Shown piece by piece: positions 9,400 to 22,492 of a DNA stretch of 64,000 nt; positions within the stretch are counted from its first letter, which is position 1, and the number at the start of each line of letters is the position of its first letter. This DNA comes from Xylocopa sonorina (Eukaryota > Arthropoda > Insecta > Hymenoptera > Apidae). The stretch spans positions 1,302,001-1,366,000 of the forward strand of contig NW_027490117.1 of assembly GCF_050948175.1 (NCBI RefSeq), read 5' to 3'. The notes under the pieces were generated by a model. The model was not told the DNA's origin, made no database searches, and saw only the letters and a program-made list of their open reading frames with translations. The position numbers and the translations under genes were made by a program.

Positions 9400-11588
9400 G
9401 AAACATAGGAATGAGATGCGATATCGCGTTTTAAGAAGCATTAGAACTCTATTGCTACGATACCTAGACATCTGCAGACGCTATTTCCTAGCAAGGAAGT
9501 GTCGCATTTACATTCACTTCAATCGTATACGAGGAATGCAAAACACTTCGCAAATCATATTATATCTTACCATGAAACATAGAAATGGGATGCGATATCG
9601 CGTTTTAAGAAGCATTAGAACTATATTGCTACGATACGTAGGCATCTGCAGACGCTATTTCCTAGCAAGGAAGTGTCGCATTTACATTCACTTGAATCGT
9701 ATACGAGGAATGCATAACACTTCGCAATGAATATTATATCTTATCATGAAACATAGATATGAGACGCTATATCTCGTTTTAAGAAGCATTTGAACTCTAT
9801 TGCTACGATACGTAGACATCTGCAAACGCTATTTCTTTGCAAGGAAGTGTCGCATTTACATTCATTTGAAGTGTAGACGAGGAATACATAACACTTCGCA
9901 AATCATATTATATCTTACCATGAAACATAGAAATGAGATGCGATATCGCGTTTTAAGAAGCATTAGAACTCTATTGCTACGATACGTAGACATCTGCAAG
10001 TGCTATTTCCTAGCGAGGAAGTGTCGCATTTACATTCATTTGAATCGTAGACGAGGAATGCATAACACTTCGCAATGAATATTATATCTTATCATGACAC
10101 ATATATATGAGATGCAAAATCTCGTTTTAAGAAGCATTTGAACTCTATTGCTACGGTACCTAGACATCTGGAGACGCTATTTCCTAGCAAGGAAGTGTCG
10201 CATTTACATTCATTTGAAGTGTAGACGAAGAATACATCACACTTCGCAAATCACATTATATCTTACCATGAAACATAGAAATGAGATGCGATATCGCGTT
10301 TTAAGAAGCATTAGATCTCTATTGCTACGATACCTAGACATCTGCAGACGCTATTTCCTAGCAAGGAAGTGTCGCATTTACATTCATTTGAATCGTAGAC
10401 GAGGAATGCATAACACTTCGCAATGAATATTATACCTTATCATGAAACATAGAAATGAGATGCGATATCGCGTTTTAAGAAGCATTAGAACTCTATTGCT
10501 ACGATAGGTGGACATCTGCAAACGCTATTTCCTAGCAAGGAAGTGTCGCATTTACATTCATTTGAAGTGTAGACGAGGAATACATCACACTTCGCAAATC
10601 ACATTATATCTTACCATGAAACATAGAAATGAGATGCGATATCGCGATTTAAGAAGCATTAGAACTCTATTGCTACGATACCTAGACATCTGCAGACGCT
10701 ATTTCCTAGCAAGGAAGTGTCGCATTTACATTCACTTCAATCGTATACGAGGAATGCAAAACACTTCGCAAATCATATTATATCTTACCATGAAACATAG
10801 AAATGAGATGCGATATCGCGTTTTAAGAAGCATTAGAACTATATTGCTACGATACGTAGACATCTGCAGACGCTATTTCCTAGCAAGGAAGTGTCGCATT
10901 TACATTCACTTGAATCGTATACGAGGAATGCATAACACTTCGCAATGAATATTATATCTTATCATGAAACATAGATATGAGACGCTACATCTCGTTTTAA
11001 GAAGCATTTGAACTCTATTGCTACGATACGTAGACATCTGCAAACGCTATTTCTTTGCAAGGAAGTGTCGCATTTACATTCATTTGAAGTGTAGACGAGG
11101 AATACATAACACTTCGCAAATCATATTATATCTTCCCATGAAACATAGAAATGAGATGCGATATCGCGTTTTAAGAAGCATTAGAACTCTATTGCTACGA
11201 TACGTAGACATCTGCAAGTGCTATTTCCTAGCGAGGAAGTGTCGCATTTACATTCATTTGAATCGTAGGCGAGGAATGCATAACACTTCGCAATGAATAT
11301 TATATCTTATCATGACACATATATATGAGATGCAAAATCTCGTTTTAAGAAGCATTTGAACTCTATTGCTACGGTACCTAGACATCTGGAGACGCTATTT
11401 CCTAGCAAGGAAGTGTCGCATTTACATTCATTTGAAGTGTAGACGAAGAATACATCACACTTCGCAAATCACATTATATCTTACCATGAAACATAGAAAT
11501 GAGATGCGATATCGCGTTTTAAGAAGCATTAGATCTCTATTGCTACGATACCTAGACATCTGCAGACGCTATTTCCTAGCAAGGAAGT
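9400..11588 (+). repeat. Seven-unit HOR (1218 bp), two copies
   Basis: About 9400-10370 matches about 10618-11588 at an offset of 1218 bp (seven units). Shared markers are TTCACTTCAATCGTATACG, AATGCAAAACACTTCGC, GAGACGCTA, CTGCAAGTGC, CATGACACATATATATG, GATGCAAAATCTCG, GCTACGGTACC and CTGGAGACGC. This block introduces a third local variant with GAATCGTATACGAGG (an A change in the B-like GAATCGTAGACGAGG). The copies diverge after the GATCTCTATTGC unit. Confidence 0.87.
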
Positions 11589-14500
11589 GTCGCATTTACA
11601 TTCATTTGAAGTGCAGACGAGGAATACATAACACTTCGCAAATCATATTATATCTTACCATGAAACATAGGAATGAGATGCGATATCGCGTTTTAAGAAG
11701 CATTAGAACTCTATTGCTACGATACCTAGACATCTGCAAACGCTATTTCCTTGCAAGGAAGTGTCGCATTTACATTCATTGAATCGTAGACGAGGAATGC
11801 ATAACACTTCGCAATGAATATTATATCTTATCATGAAACATAGATACGAGATGCAATATCTCGGTTTATGAAGCACTAGAAATCTATTGCTACGATACGT
11901 AGACATCTGCAAACGCTATTTCCTAGCGTGGAAGTGTCGCATTTACATTCATTTGAATCGTAGACGAGGAATGCATAACACTTCGCAATGAATATTATAT
12001 CTTATCATGAAACATAGAAATGAGATGCGATATCGCGTTTTAAGAAGCATTAGAACTCTATTGCTACGATAGGTGGACATCTGCAAACGCTATTTCCTAG
12101 CAAGGAAGTGTCGCATTTACATTCATTTGAAGTGTAGACGAGGAATACATCACACTTCGCAAATCACATTATATCTTGCCATGAAACATAGAAATGAGAT
12201 GCGATATCGCGTTTTAAGAAGCATTAGAACTCTATTGCTACGATACCTAGACATCTGCAGACGCTATTTCCTAGCAAGGAAGTGTCGCATTTACATTCAC
12301 TTCAATCGTATACGAGAAATGCATAACACTTCGCAAATCATATTATATCTTACCATGAAACATAGAAATGAGATGCGATATCGAGTTTTAAGAAGCATTA
12401 GAACTATATTGCTACGATACGTAGACATCTGCAAACGCTATTTCCTAGCAAGGAAGTGTCGCATTTACATTCACTTGAATCATATACGAGGAATGCATAA
12501 CACTTCGCAATGAATATTATATCTTATCATGAAACATAGATATGAGACGCTATATCTCGTTTTAAGAAGCATTTGTACTCTATTGCTACGATACGTAGAC
12601 ATCTGCAAACGCTATTTCTTTGCAAGGAAGTTTCGCATTTACATTCATTTGAAGTGTAGACGAGGAATACATAACACTTCGCAAATCATATTATATCTTA
12701 CCATGAAACATAGAAATGAGATGCGATATCGCGTTTTAAGAAGCATTAGAACTCTATTGCTACGATACGTAGACATCTGCAAGTGCTATTTCCTAGCGAG
12801 GAAGTGTCGCATTTACATTCATTTGAATCGTAGACGAGGAATGCATAACACTTCGCAATGAATATTATATCTTATCATGAAACAGAGATATGAGATGCGA
12901 TATCGCGTTTTAAGAAGCATTAGAACTCTATTGCTACGATACGTAGTCATCTGCAAGTGCTATTTCCTTGCAAGGAAGTGTCGCATTTACATTCATTTGA
13001 AGTGTAGACGAGGAACACATAACACTTCGCAAATCATATTATATCTTACCATGAAACCTAGAAATGAGATGCGATATCGCGTTTTAAGAAGCATTAGAAA
13101 TCTATTGCTACGATACGTAGTAATATGCAATCGCTATTTCCTTGCAAGGAAGTGTCGCATTTACATTCATTTGAAGTGTAGACGAGGAATACATGACACT
13201 TCGCAACTCATATTATATCTTACCATGAGACCTAGAAATGAGATGCGATATCGCGTTTTAAGAAGCATTAGAAATCTATTCCTACGATACGTAGACATCT
13301 GCAAACGCTATTTCCTTGCAAGGAAGTGTCGCATTTACATTCATTTGAAGTGTAGACGAGGAATACATAACACTTCGCAAATCATATTATATCTTACCAT
13401 GAAACAGAAATGAGATGCGATATCGCGTTTTAAGAAGCATTAGAACTCTATTGCTACGATACGTAGACATCTGCAAACGCTATTTCCTTGCAAGGAAGTG
13501 TCGCATTTACATTCATTTGAATCGTAGACGAGGAATGCATAACACTTCTCATTGAATATTATATCTTATCATGAAACATAGATATGAGATGCAATATCTC
13601 GTTTTAAGAAGCACTTGAACTCTATTGCTTCGATACGTAGACATCTGCAAACGTCATTTCCTTGCAAGGAAGTGTCGCATTTACGTTCATTTGAATCGTA
13701 GACGAGGAATGCATAACACTTCGCAATGAATATTATATCTTATCATGAAACATAGATATGAGATGCGATATCGCGTTTTAAGAAGCATTAGAATTCTATT
13801 GCTACGATACCTAGACATCTGCAGACGCTATTTCCTAGCAAGGAAGTGTCGCATTTACATTCATTTGAAGTGTAGACGAGGAATACATGACACTTCGCAA
13901 ATCATATTGTATCTTACCATGAAACATAGAAATGAGATGCAATATTTCGTTTTAAGAAGCATTTGAAATCTATTGCTTCGATACGTAGACATCTGCAAAC
14001 GCTATTACCTTGCAAGGAAGTGTCGCATTTACATTCATTTGAAGTGTAGACGAGGAATACATAACACTTCGCAAATCATATTATATCTAACCATGAAACA
14101 TGGAAATGAGATGCGATATCGCGTTTTAAGAAGCATTGGAACTCTATTGCTGCGATAGGTAGACATCTGCAAACGCTATTTCCTTGCAAGGAATTGTCGC
14201 ATTTACGTTCACTTGAAGTGTAGACGAGGAATACATAACACTTCGCAAATCATATTATATCTTACCATGAAACATAGAAATGAGATGCGATATCGCGTTT
14301 TAAGAATCATAAGAACTCTATTGCTACGATACGTAGACGTCTGCAAACGCTATTTCCTTGCAAGGAAATGTCGCATTTACATTCATTTGAATAGTAGACG
14401 AGGAATGCATAACACTTCGCAATGAATATTATATCTTATCATGAAACAACGATATGCGATGCAATATCTCGTTTTAAGTAGCATTTGAACTCTATTGCTT

Positions 14501-15363
14501 CGATACGTAGACATCTGCAAACGCTATTTCTTTGCAAGGAAGTGTCGCATTTTCATTCATTTGAAGTGTAGACGAGGAATACATAACACTTCGCAAATCA
14601 TATTATATCTTACCATGAAACATAGAAATGAGATGCGATATCGCGTTTTAAGAAGCATTAGAACACTATTACTACAATAGGTAGACATTTGCAAACGCTA
14701 TTTCCTTGCAAGGAAGTGTCGCATTCACATTCATTTGAAGTGTAGACGCGTAATATATAACACTTCGCAAATCATATTACATCTCACCATGAAACATAGA
14801 AATGAGATGCGATATCGCGTTTTAAGAAGCATTAGAATTCTATTGCTACGATAGGTAGACATCTGCAATCGCTATTTCCTTGCAAGGAAGTGTCGCATTT
14901 ACATTCATTTGAAGTGTAGACGAGGAACACATAACACTTCGCAAATCATATTATATCTTACCATGAAACATAGGAATGAGATGCGATATCGCGTTTTAAG
15001 AAGCATTAGAACTCTATTGCTACGATACCTAGACATCTGCAAACGCTATTTCCTTGCAAGGAAGTGTCGCATTTACATTCATTGAATCGTAGACGAGGAA
15101 TGCATAACACTTCGCAATGAATATTATATCTTATCATGAAACATAGATATGAGATGCAATATCTCGGTATATGAAGCATTAGAAATCTATTGCTACGATA
15201 CGTAGACATCTGCAAACGCTATTTCCTAGCGAGGAAGTGTCGCATTTGCATTCATTTGAATCGTAGACGAGGAATGCATAACACTTCGCAATGAATATTA
15301 TATCTTATCATGACACATATATATGAGATGCAAAATCTCGTTTTAAGAAGCATTTGAACTCTA
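11366..15363 (+). repeat. Large HOR, copy 1 (23 units, 3998 bp)
   Basis: This is the first of three units of a large HOR starting at the CTGGAGACGC marker (11366, 15364 and 20232). Its length is 23 x 174 less 4 bp. The 4 bp are accounted for by a missing T in CATTCATTGAATCG at 11773 and at 15076, and a missing TA in GAAACAGAAATG at 13401. Compared with copy 2 it lacks five units (870 bp) around 13.13 kb, where the tract after GTAATATGCAATCGC joins a GACACTTCGCAACTC unit directly. Confidence 0.9.
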
Positions 15364-18300
15364 TTGCTACGATACCTAGACATCTGGAGACGCTGTTTCC
15401 TAGCAAGGAAGTGTCGCATTTACATTCATTTGAAGTGTAGACGAAGAATACATCACACTTCGCAAATCACATTATATCTTACCATGAAACATAGAAATGA
15501 GATGCGATATCGCGTTTTAAGAAGCATTAGATCTCTATTGCTACGATACCTAGACATCTGCAGACGCTATTTCCTAGCAAGGAAGTGTCGCATTTACATT
15601 CATTTGAAGTGCAGACGAGGAATACATAACACTTCGCAAATCATATTATATCTTACCATGAAACATAGGAATGAGATGCGATATCGCGTTTTAAGAAGCA
15701 TTAGAACTCTATTGCTACGATACCTAGACATCTGCAAACGCTATTTCCTTGCAAGGAAGTGTCGCATTTACATTCATTGAATCGTAGACGAGGAATGCAT
15801 AACACTTCGCAATGAATATTATATCTTATCATGAAACATAGATATGAGATGCAATATCTCGGTTTATGAAGCACTAGAAATCTATTGCTACGATACGTAG
15901 ACATCTGCAAACGCTATTTCCTAGCGAGGAAGTGTCCCATTTACATTCATTTGAATCGTAGACGAGGAATGCATAACACTTCGCAATGAATATTATATCT
16001 TATCATGAAACATAGAAATGAGATGCGATATCGCGTTTTAAGAAGCATTAGAACTCTATTGCTACGATAGGTGGACATCTGCAAACGCTATTTCCTAGCA
16101 AGGAAGTGTCGCATTTACATTCATTTGAAGTGTAGACGAGGAATACATCACACTTCGCAAATCACATTATATCTTGCCATGAAACATAGAAATGAGATGC
16201 GATATCGCGTTTTAAGAAGCATTAGAACTCTATTGCTACGATACCTAGACATCTGCAGACGCTATTTCCTAGCAAGGAAGTGTCGTATTTACATTCACTT
16301 CAATCGTATACGAGGAATGCATAACACTTCGCAAATCATATTATATCTTACCATGAAACATAGAAATTAGATGCGATATCGCGTTTTAAGAAGCATTAGA
16401 ACTATATTGCTACGATACGTAGACATCTGCAGACGCTTTTTCCTAGCAAGGAAGTGTCGCATTTACATTCACTTGAATCGTATACGAGGAATGCATAACA
16501 CTTCGCAATGAATATTATATCTTATCATGAAACATAGATATGAGACGCTAGATCTCGTTTTAAGAAGCATTTGTACTCTATTGCTACGATACGTAGACAT
16601 CTGCAAACGCTATTTCTTTGCAAGGAAGTTTCGCATTTACATTCATTTGAAGTGTAGACGAGGAATACATAACACTTCGCAAATCATATTATATCTTACC
16701 ATGAAACATAGAAATGAGATGCGATATCGCGTTTTAAGAAGCATTAGAACTCTATTGCTACGATACGTAGACATCTGCAAGTGCTATTTCCTAGCGAGGA
16801 AGTGTCGCATTTGCATTCATTTGAATCGTAGACGAGGAATGCATAACACTTCGCAATGAATATTATATCTTATCATGAAACAGAGATATGAGATGCGATA
16901 TCGCGTTTTAAGAAGCATTAGAACTCTATTGCTACGATACGTAGTCATCTGCAAGTGCTATTTCCTTGCAAGGAAGTGTCGCATTTACATTCATTTGAAG
17001 TGTAGACGAGGAACACATAACACTTCGCAAATCATATTATATCTTACCATGAAACATAGAAATGAGATGCGATATCGCGTTTTAAGAAGCATTAGAAATC
17101 TATTGCTACGATACGTAGTAATATGCAATCGCTATTTCCTTGCAAGGAAGTGTCGCATTTACATTCATTTGATGTGTAGACGAGAAATACATAACACTTC
17201 GCAAATCATATTATATCTTACCATGAAACATAGAAATGAGATGCGATATCGCGTTTTAAGAAGCATTAGAACTCTATTGCTACGATACGTAGACATCTGC
17301 AAGCGCTATTTCCTAGCGAGGAAGTGTCGCATTTACATTCATTTGAATCGTAGACGAGGAATGCATAACACTTCGCAATGAATATTATATCTCATCATGA
17401 AACATAGAAATGAGATGAGATATCGCGTTTTAAGAAGCATTAGAACTCTATTGCTACGATAGGTGGACATCTGCAAACGCTATTTCCTAGCAAGGAAGTG
17501 TAGCATTTACATTCATTTGAAGTGTAGACGAGGAATACATGACACTTCGCAAATCATATTATATCTTACCATGAAACATAGAAATGAGATGCGATATCGC
17601 GTTTTAAGAATCATAAGAACTCTATTGCTGCGATACGTAGACATCTGCAAACGCTATTTCCTAGCGAGGATGTGTCGCATTCACATTCATTTGAAGTGTA
17701 GACGAGGAATACATAACACTTCGCAAATCATATTATATCTTACCATGAAACATAGAAATGAGATGCGATATCGCGTTTTAAGAAGCATTAGAAATCTATT
17801 GCTACGATACGTAGACATCTGCAAACGCTATTTCCTTGCTAGGAAGTGTCGCATTTACATTCATTTGAAGTGTAGACGAGGAATACATGACACTTCGCAA
17901 CTCATAGTATATCTTACCATGAAACCTAGAAATGAGATGCGATATCGCGTTTTAAGAAGCATTAGAAATCTATTGCTACGATACGTAGACATCTGCAAAC
18001 GCTATATCCTTGCTAGGAAGTGTCGCATTTACATTCATTTGAAGTGTAGACGAGGAATACATGACACTTCGCAACTCATATTATATCTTACCATGAGACC
18101 TAGAAATGAGATGCGATATCGCGTTTTAAGAAGCATTAGAAATCTATTCCTACGATACGTAGACATCTGCAAACGCTATTTCCTTGCAAGGAAGTGTCGC
18201 ATTTACATTCATTTGAAGTGTAGACGAGGAATACATAACACTTCGCAAATCATATTATATCTTACCATGAAACAGAAATGAGATGCGATATCGCGTTTTA

Positions 18301-20231
18301 AGAAGCATTAGAACTCTATTGCTACGATACGTAGACATCTGCAAACGCTATTTCCTTGCAAGGAAGTGTCGCATTTACATTCACTTGAATCGTAGACGAG
18401 GAATGCATAACACTTCTCATTGAATATTATATCTTATCATGAAACATAGATATGAGATGCAATATCTCGTTTTAAGAAGCACTTGAACTCTATTGCTTCG
18501 ATACGTAGACATCTGCAAACGTCATTTCCTTGCAAGGAAGTGTCGCATTTACGTTCATTTGAATCGTAGACGAGGAATGCATAACACTTCGCAATGAATA
18601 TTATATCTTATCATGAAACATAGATATGAGATGCGATATCGCGTTTTAAGAAGCATTAGAATTCTATTGCTACGATACCTAGACATCTGCAGACGCTATT
18701 TCCTAGCAAGGAAGTGTCGCATTTACATTCATTTGAAGTGTAGACGAGGAATACATGACACTTCGCAAATCATATCATATCTTACCATGAAACATAGAAA
18801 TGAGATGCAATATTTCGTTTTAAGAAGCATTTGAAATCTATTGCTTCGATACGTAGACATCTGCAAACGCTATTACCTTGCAAGGAAGTGTCGCATTTAC
18901 ATTCATTTGAAGTGTAGACGAGGAATACATAACACTTCGCAAATCATATTATATCTAACCATGAAACATGGAAATGAGATGCGATATCGCGTTTTAAGAA
19001 GCATTGGAACTCTATTGCTGCGATAGGTAGACATCTGCAAACGCTATTTCCTTGCAAGGAATTGTCGCATTTACGTTCACTTGAAGTGTAGACGAGGAAT
19101 ACATAACACTTCGCAAATCATATTATATCTTACCATGAAACATAGAAATGAGATGCGATATCGCGTTTTAAGAATCATAAGAACTCTATTGCTACGATAC
19201 GTAGACGTCTGCAAACGCTATTTCCTTGCAAGGAAATGTCGCATTTACATTCATTTGAATAGTAGACGAGGAATGCATAACACTTCGCAATGAATATTAT
19301 ATCTTATCATGAAACAACGATATGCGATGCAATATCTCGTTTTAAGAAGCATTTGAACTCTATTGCTTCGATACGTAGACATCTGCAAACGCTATTTCTT
19401 TGCAAGGAAGTGTCGCATTTTCATTCATTTGAAGTGTAGACGAGGAATACATAACACTTCGCAAATCATATTATATCTTACCATGAAACATAGAAATGAG
19501 ATGCGATATCGCGTTTTAAGAAGCATTAGAACACTATTACTACAATAGGTAGACATTTGCGAACGCTATTTCCTTGCAAGGAAGTGTCGCATTCACATTC
19601 ATTTGAAGTGTAGACGCGTAATATATAACACTTCGCAAATCATATTACATCTCACCATGAAACATAGAAATGAGATGCGATATCGCGTTTTAAGAAGCAT
19701 TAGAATTCTATTGCTACGATAGGTAGACATCTGCAATCGCTATTTCCTTGCAAGGAAGTGTCGCATTTACATTCATTTGAAGTGTAGACGAGGAACACAT
19801 AACACTTCGCAAATCATATTATATCTTACCATGAAACATAGGAATGAGATGCGATATCGCGTTTTAAGAAGCATTAGAACTCTATTGCTACGATACCTAG
19901 ACATCTGCAAACGCTATTTCCTTGCAAGGAAGTGTCGCATTTACATTCATTGAATCGTAGACGAGGAATGCATAACACTTCGCAATGAATATTATATCTT
20001 ATCATGAAACATAGATATGAGATGCAATATCTCGGTATATGAAGCATTAGAAATCTATTGCTACGATACGTAGACATCTGCAAACGCTATTTCCTAGCGA
20101 GGAAGTGTCGCATTTACATTCATTTGAATCGTAGACGAGGAATGCATGACACTTCGCAATGAATATTATATCTTATCATGACACATATATATGAGATGCA
20201 AAATCTCGTTTTAAGAAGCATTTGAACTCTA
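15364..20231 (+). repeat. Large HOR, copy 2 (28 units, 4868 bp)
   Basis: This is the fullest copy. Its length is 28 x 174 less 4 bp, with the same indel markers as copy 1 at 15771, 18269 and 19944. The part from about 13150 to 17370 matches about 18018 to 22238 at a constant offset of 4868 bp. Relative to copy 1 it carries five more units at about 17.13-18.0 kb, including several CAACTCATA units with CCTAGAAATGAG. Confidence 0.9.
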
Positions 20232-22240
20232 TTGCTACGATACCTAGACATCTGGAGACGCTATTTCCTAGCAAGGAAGTATCGCATTTACATTCATTTG
20301 AAGTGTACACGAAGAATACATCACACTTCGCAAATCACATTATATCTTACCATGAAACATAGAAATGAGATGCGATATCGCGTTTTAAGAAGCATTAGAT
20401 CTCTATTGCTACGATACCTAGACATCTGCAGACGCTATTTCCTAGCAAGGAAGTGTCGCATTTACATTCATTTGAAGTGCAGACGAGGAATACATAACAC
20501 TTCGCAAATCATATTATATCTTACCATGAAACATAGGAATGAGATGCGATATCGCGTTTTAAGAAGCATTAGAACTCTATTGCTACGATACCTAGACATC
20601 TGCAAACGCTATTTCCTTGCAAGGAAGTGTCGCATTTACATTCATTGAATCGTAGACGAGGAATGCATAACACTTCGCAATGAATATTATATCTTATCAT
20701 GAAACATAGATATGAGATGCAATATCTCGGTTTATGAAGCACTAGAAATCTATTGCTACGATACGTAGACATCTGCAAACGCTATTTCCTAGCGAGGAAG
20801 TGTCGCATTTACATTCATTTGAATCGTAGACGAGGAATGCATAACACTTCGCAATGAATATTATATCTTATCATGAAACATAGAAATGAGATGCGATATC
20901 GCGTTTTAAGAAGCATTAGAACTCTATTGCTACGATAGGTGGACGTCTGCAAACGCTATTTCCTAGCAAGGAAGTGTCGCATTTACATTCATTTGAAGTG
21001 TAGACGAGGAATACATCACACTTCGCAAATCACATTATATCTTGCCATGAAACATAGAAATGAGATGCGATATCGCGTTTTAAGAAGCATTAGAACTCTA
21101 TTGCTACGATACCTAGACATCTGCAGACGCTATTTCCTAGCAAGGAAGTGTCGTATTTACATTCACTTCAATCGTATACGAGGAATGCATAACACTTCGC
21201 AAATCATATTATATCTTACCATGAAACATAGAAATGAGATGCGATATCGCGTTTTAAGAAGCATTAGAACTATATTGCTACGATACGTAGACATCTGCAG
21301 ACGCTTTTTCCTAGCAAGGAAGTGTCGCATTTACATTCACTTGAATCGTATACGAGGAATGCATAACACTTCGCAATGAATATTATATCTTATCATGAAA
21401 CATAGATATGAGACGCTATATCTCGTTTTAAGAAGCATTTGTACTCTATTGCTACGATACGTAGACATCTGCAAACGCTATTTCTTTGCAAGGAAGTTTC
21501 GCATTTACATTCATTTGAAGTGTAGACGAGGAATACATAACACTTCGCAAATCATATTATATCTTACCATGAAACATAGAAATGAGATGCGATATCGCGT
21601 TTTAAGAGGCATTAGAACTCTATTGCTACGATACGTAGACATCTGCAAGTGCTATTTCCTAGCGAGGAAGTGTCGCATTTACATTCATTTGAATCGTAGA
21701 CGAGGAATGCATAACACTTCGCAATGAATATTATATCTTATCATGAAACAGAGATATGAGATGCGATATCGCGTTTTGAGAAGCATTAGAACTCTATTGC
21801 TACGATACGTAGTCATCTGCAAGTGCTATTTCCTTGCAAGGAAGTGTCGCATTTACATTCATTTGAAGTGTAGACGAGGAACACATAACACTTCGCAAAT
21901 CATATTATATCTTACCATGAAACATAGAAATGAGATGCGATATCGCGTTTTAAGAAGCATTAGAAATCTATTGCTACGATACGTAGTAATATGCAATCGC
22001 TATTTCCTTGCAAGGAAGTGTCGCATTTACATTCATTTGATGTGTAGACGAGAAATACATAACACTTCGCGAATCATATTATATCTTACCATGAAACATA
22101 GAAATGAGATGCGATATCGCGTTTTAAGAAGCATTAGAACTCTATTGCTACGATACGTAGACATCTGCAAGCGCTATTTCCTAGCGAGGAAGTGTCGCAT
22201 TTACATTCATTTGAATCGTAGACGAGGAATGCATAGCACT
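20232..22240 (+). repeat. Large HOR, copy 3 (truncated)
   Basis: This follows copy 2 at an offset of 4868 bp and stays closely matched until about 22238. There the GCATAACACTTCGCAATG unit expected from copy 2 is replaced by GCATAGCACTTCTCATTG, the marker of the next HOR family. The switch is the border between two HOR domains. Confidence 0.88.
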
Positions 22241-22492
22241 TCTCATTGAATATTATATCTTATCATGAAACATAGATATGAGATGCAATATCTCGTTTTA
22301 AGAAGCACTTGAGCTCTATTGCTTCGATACGTAGACATCTGCAAGCGTCATTTCCTTGCAAGGAAGTGTCGCATTTACGTTCATTTGAATCGTAGACGAG
22401 GAATGCATAACACTTCGCAATGAATATTATATCTTATCATGAAACATAGATATGAGATGCAATATATCGTTTTAAGAAGCATTTGAACTCTA

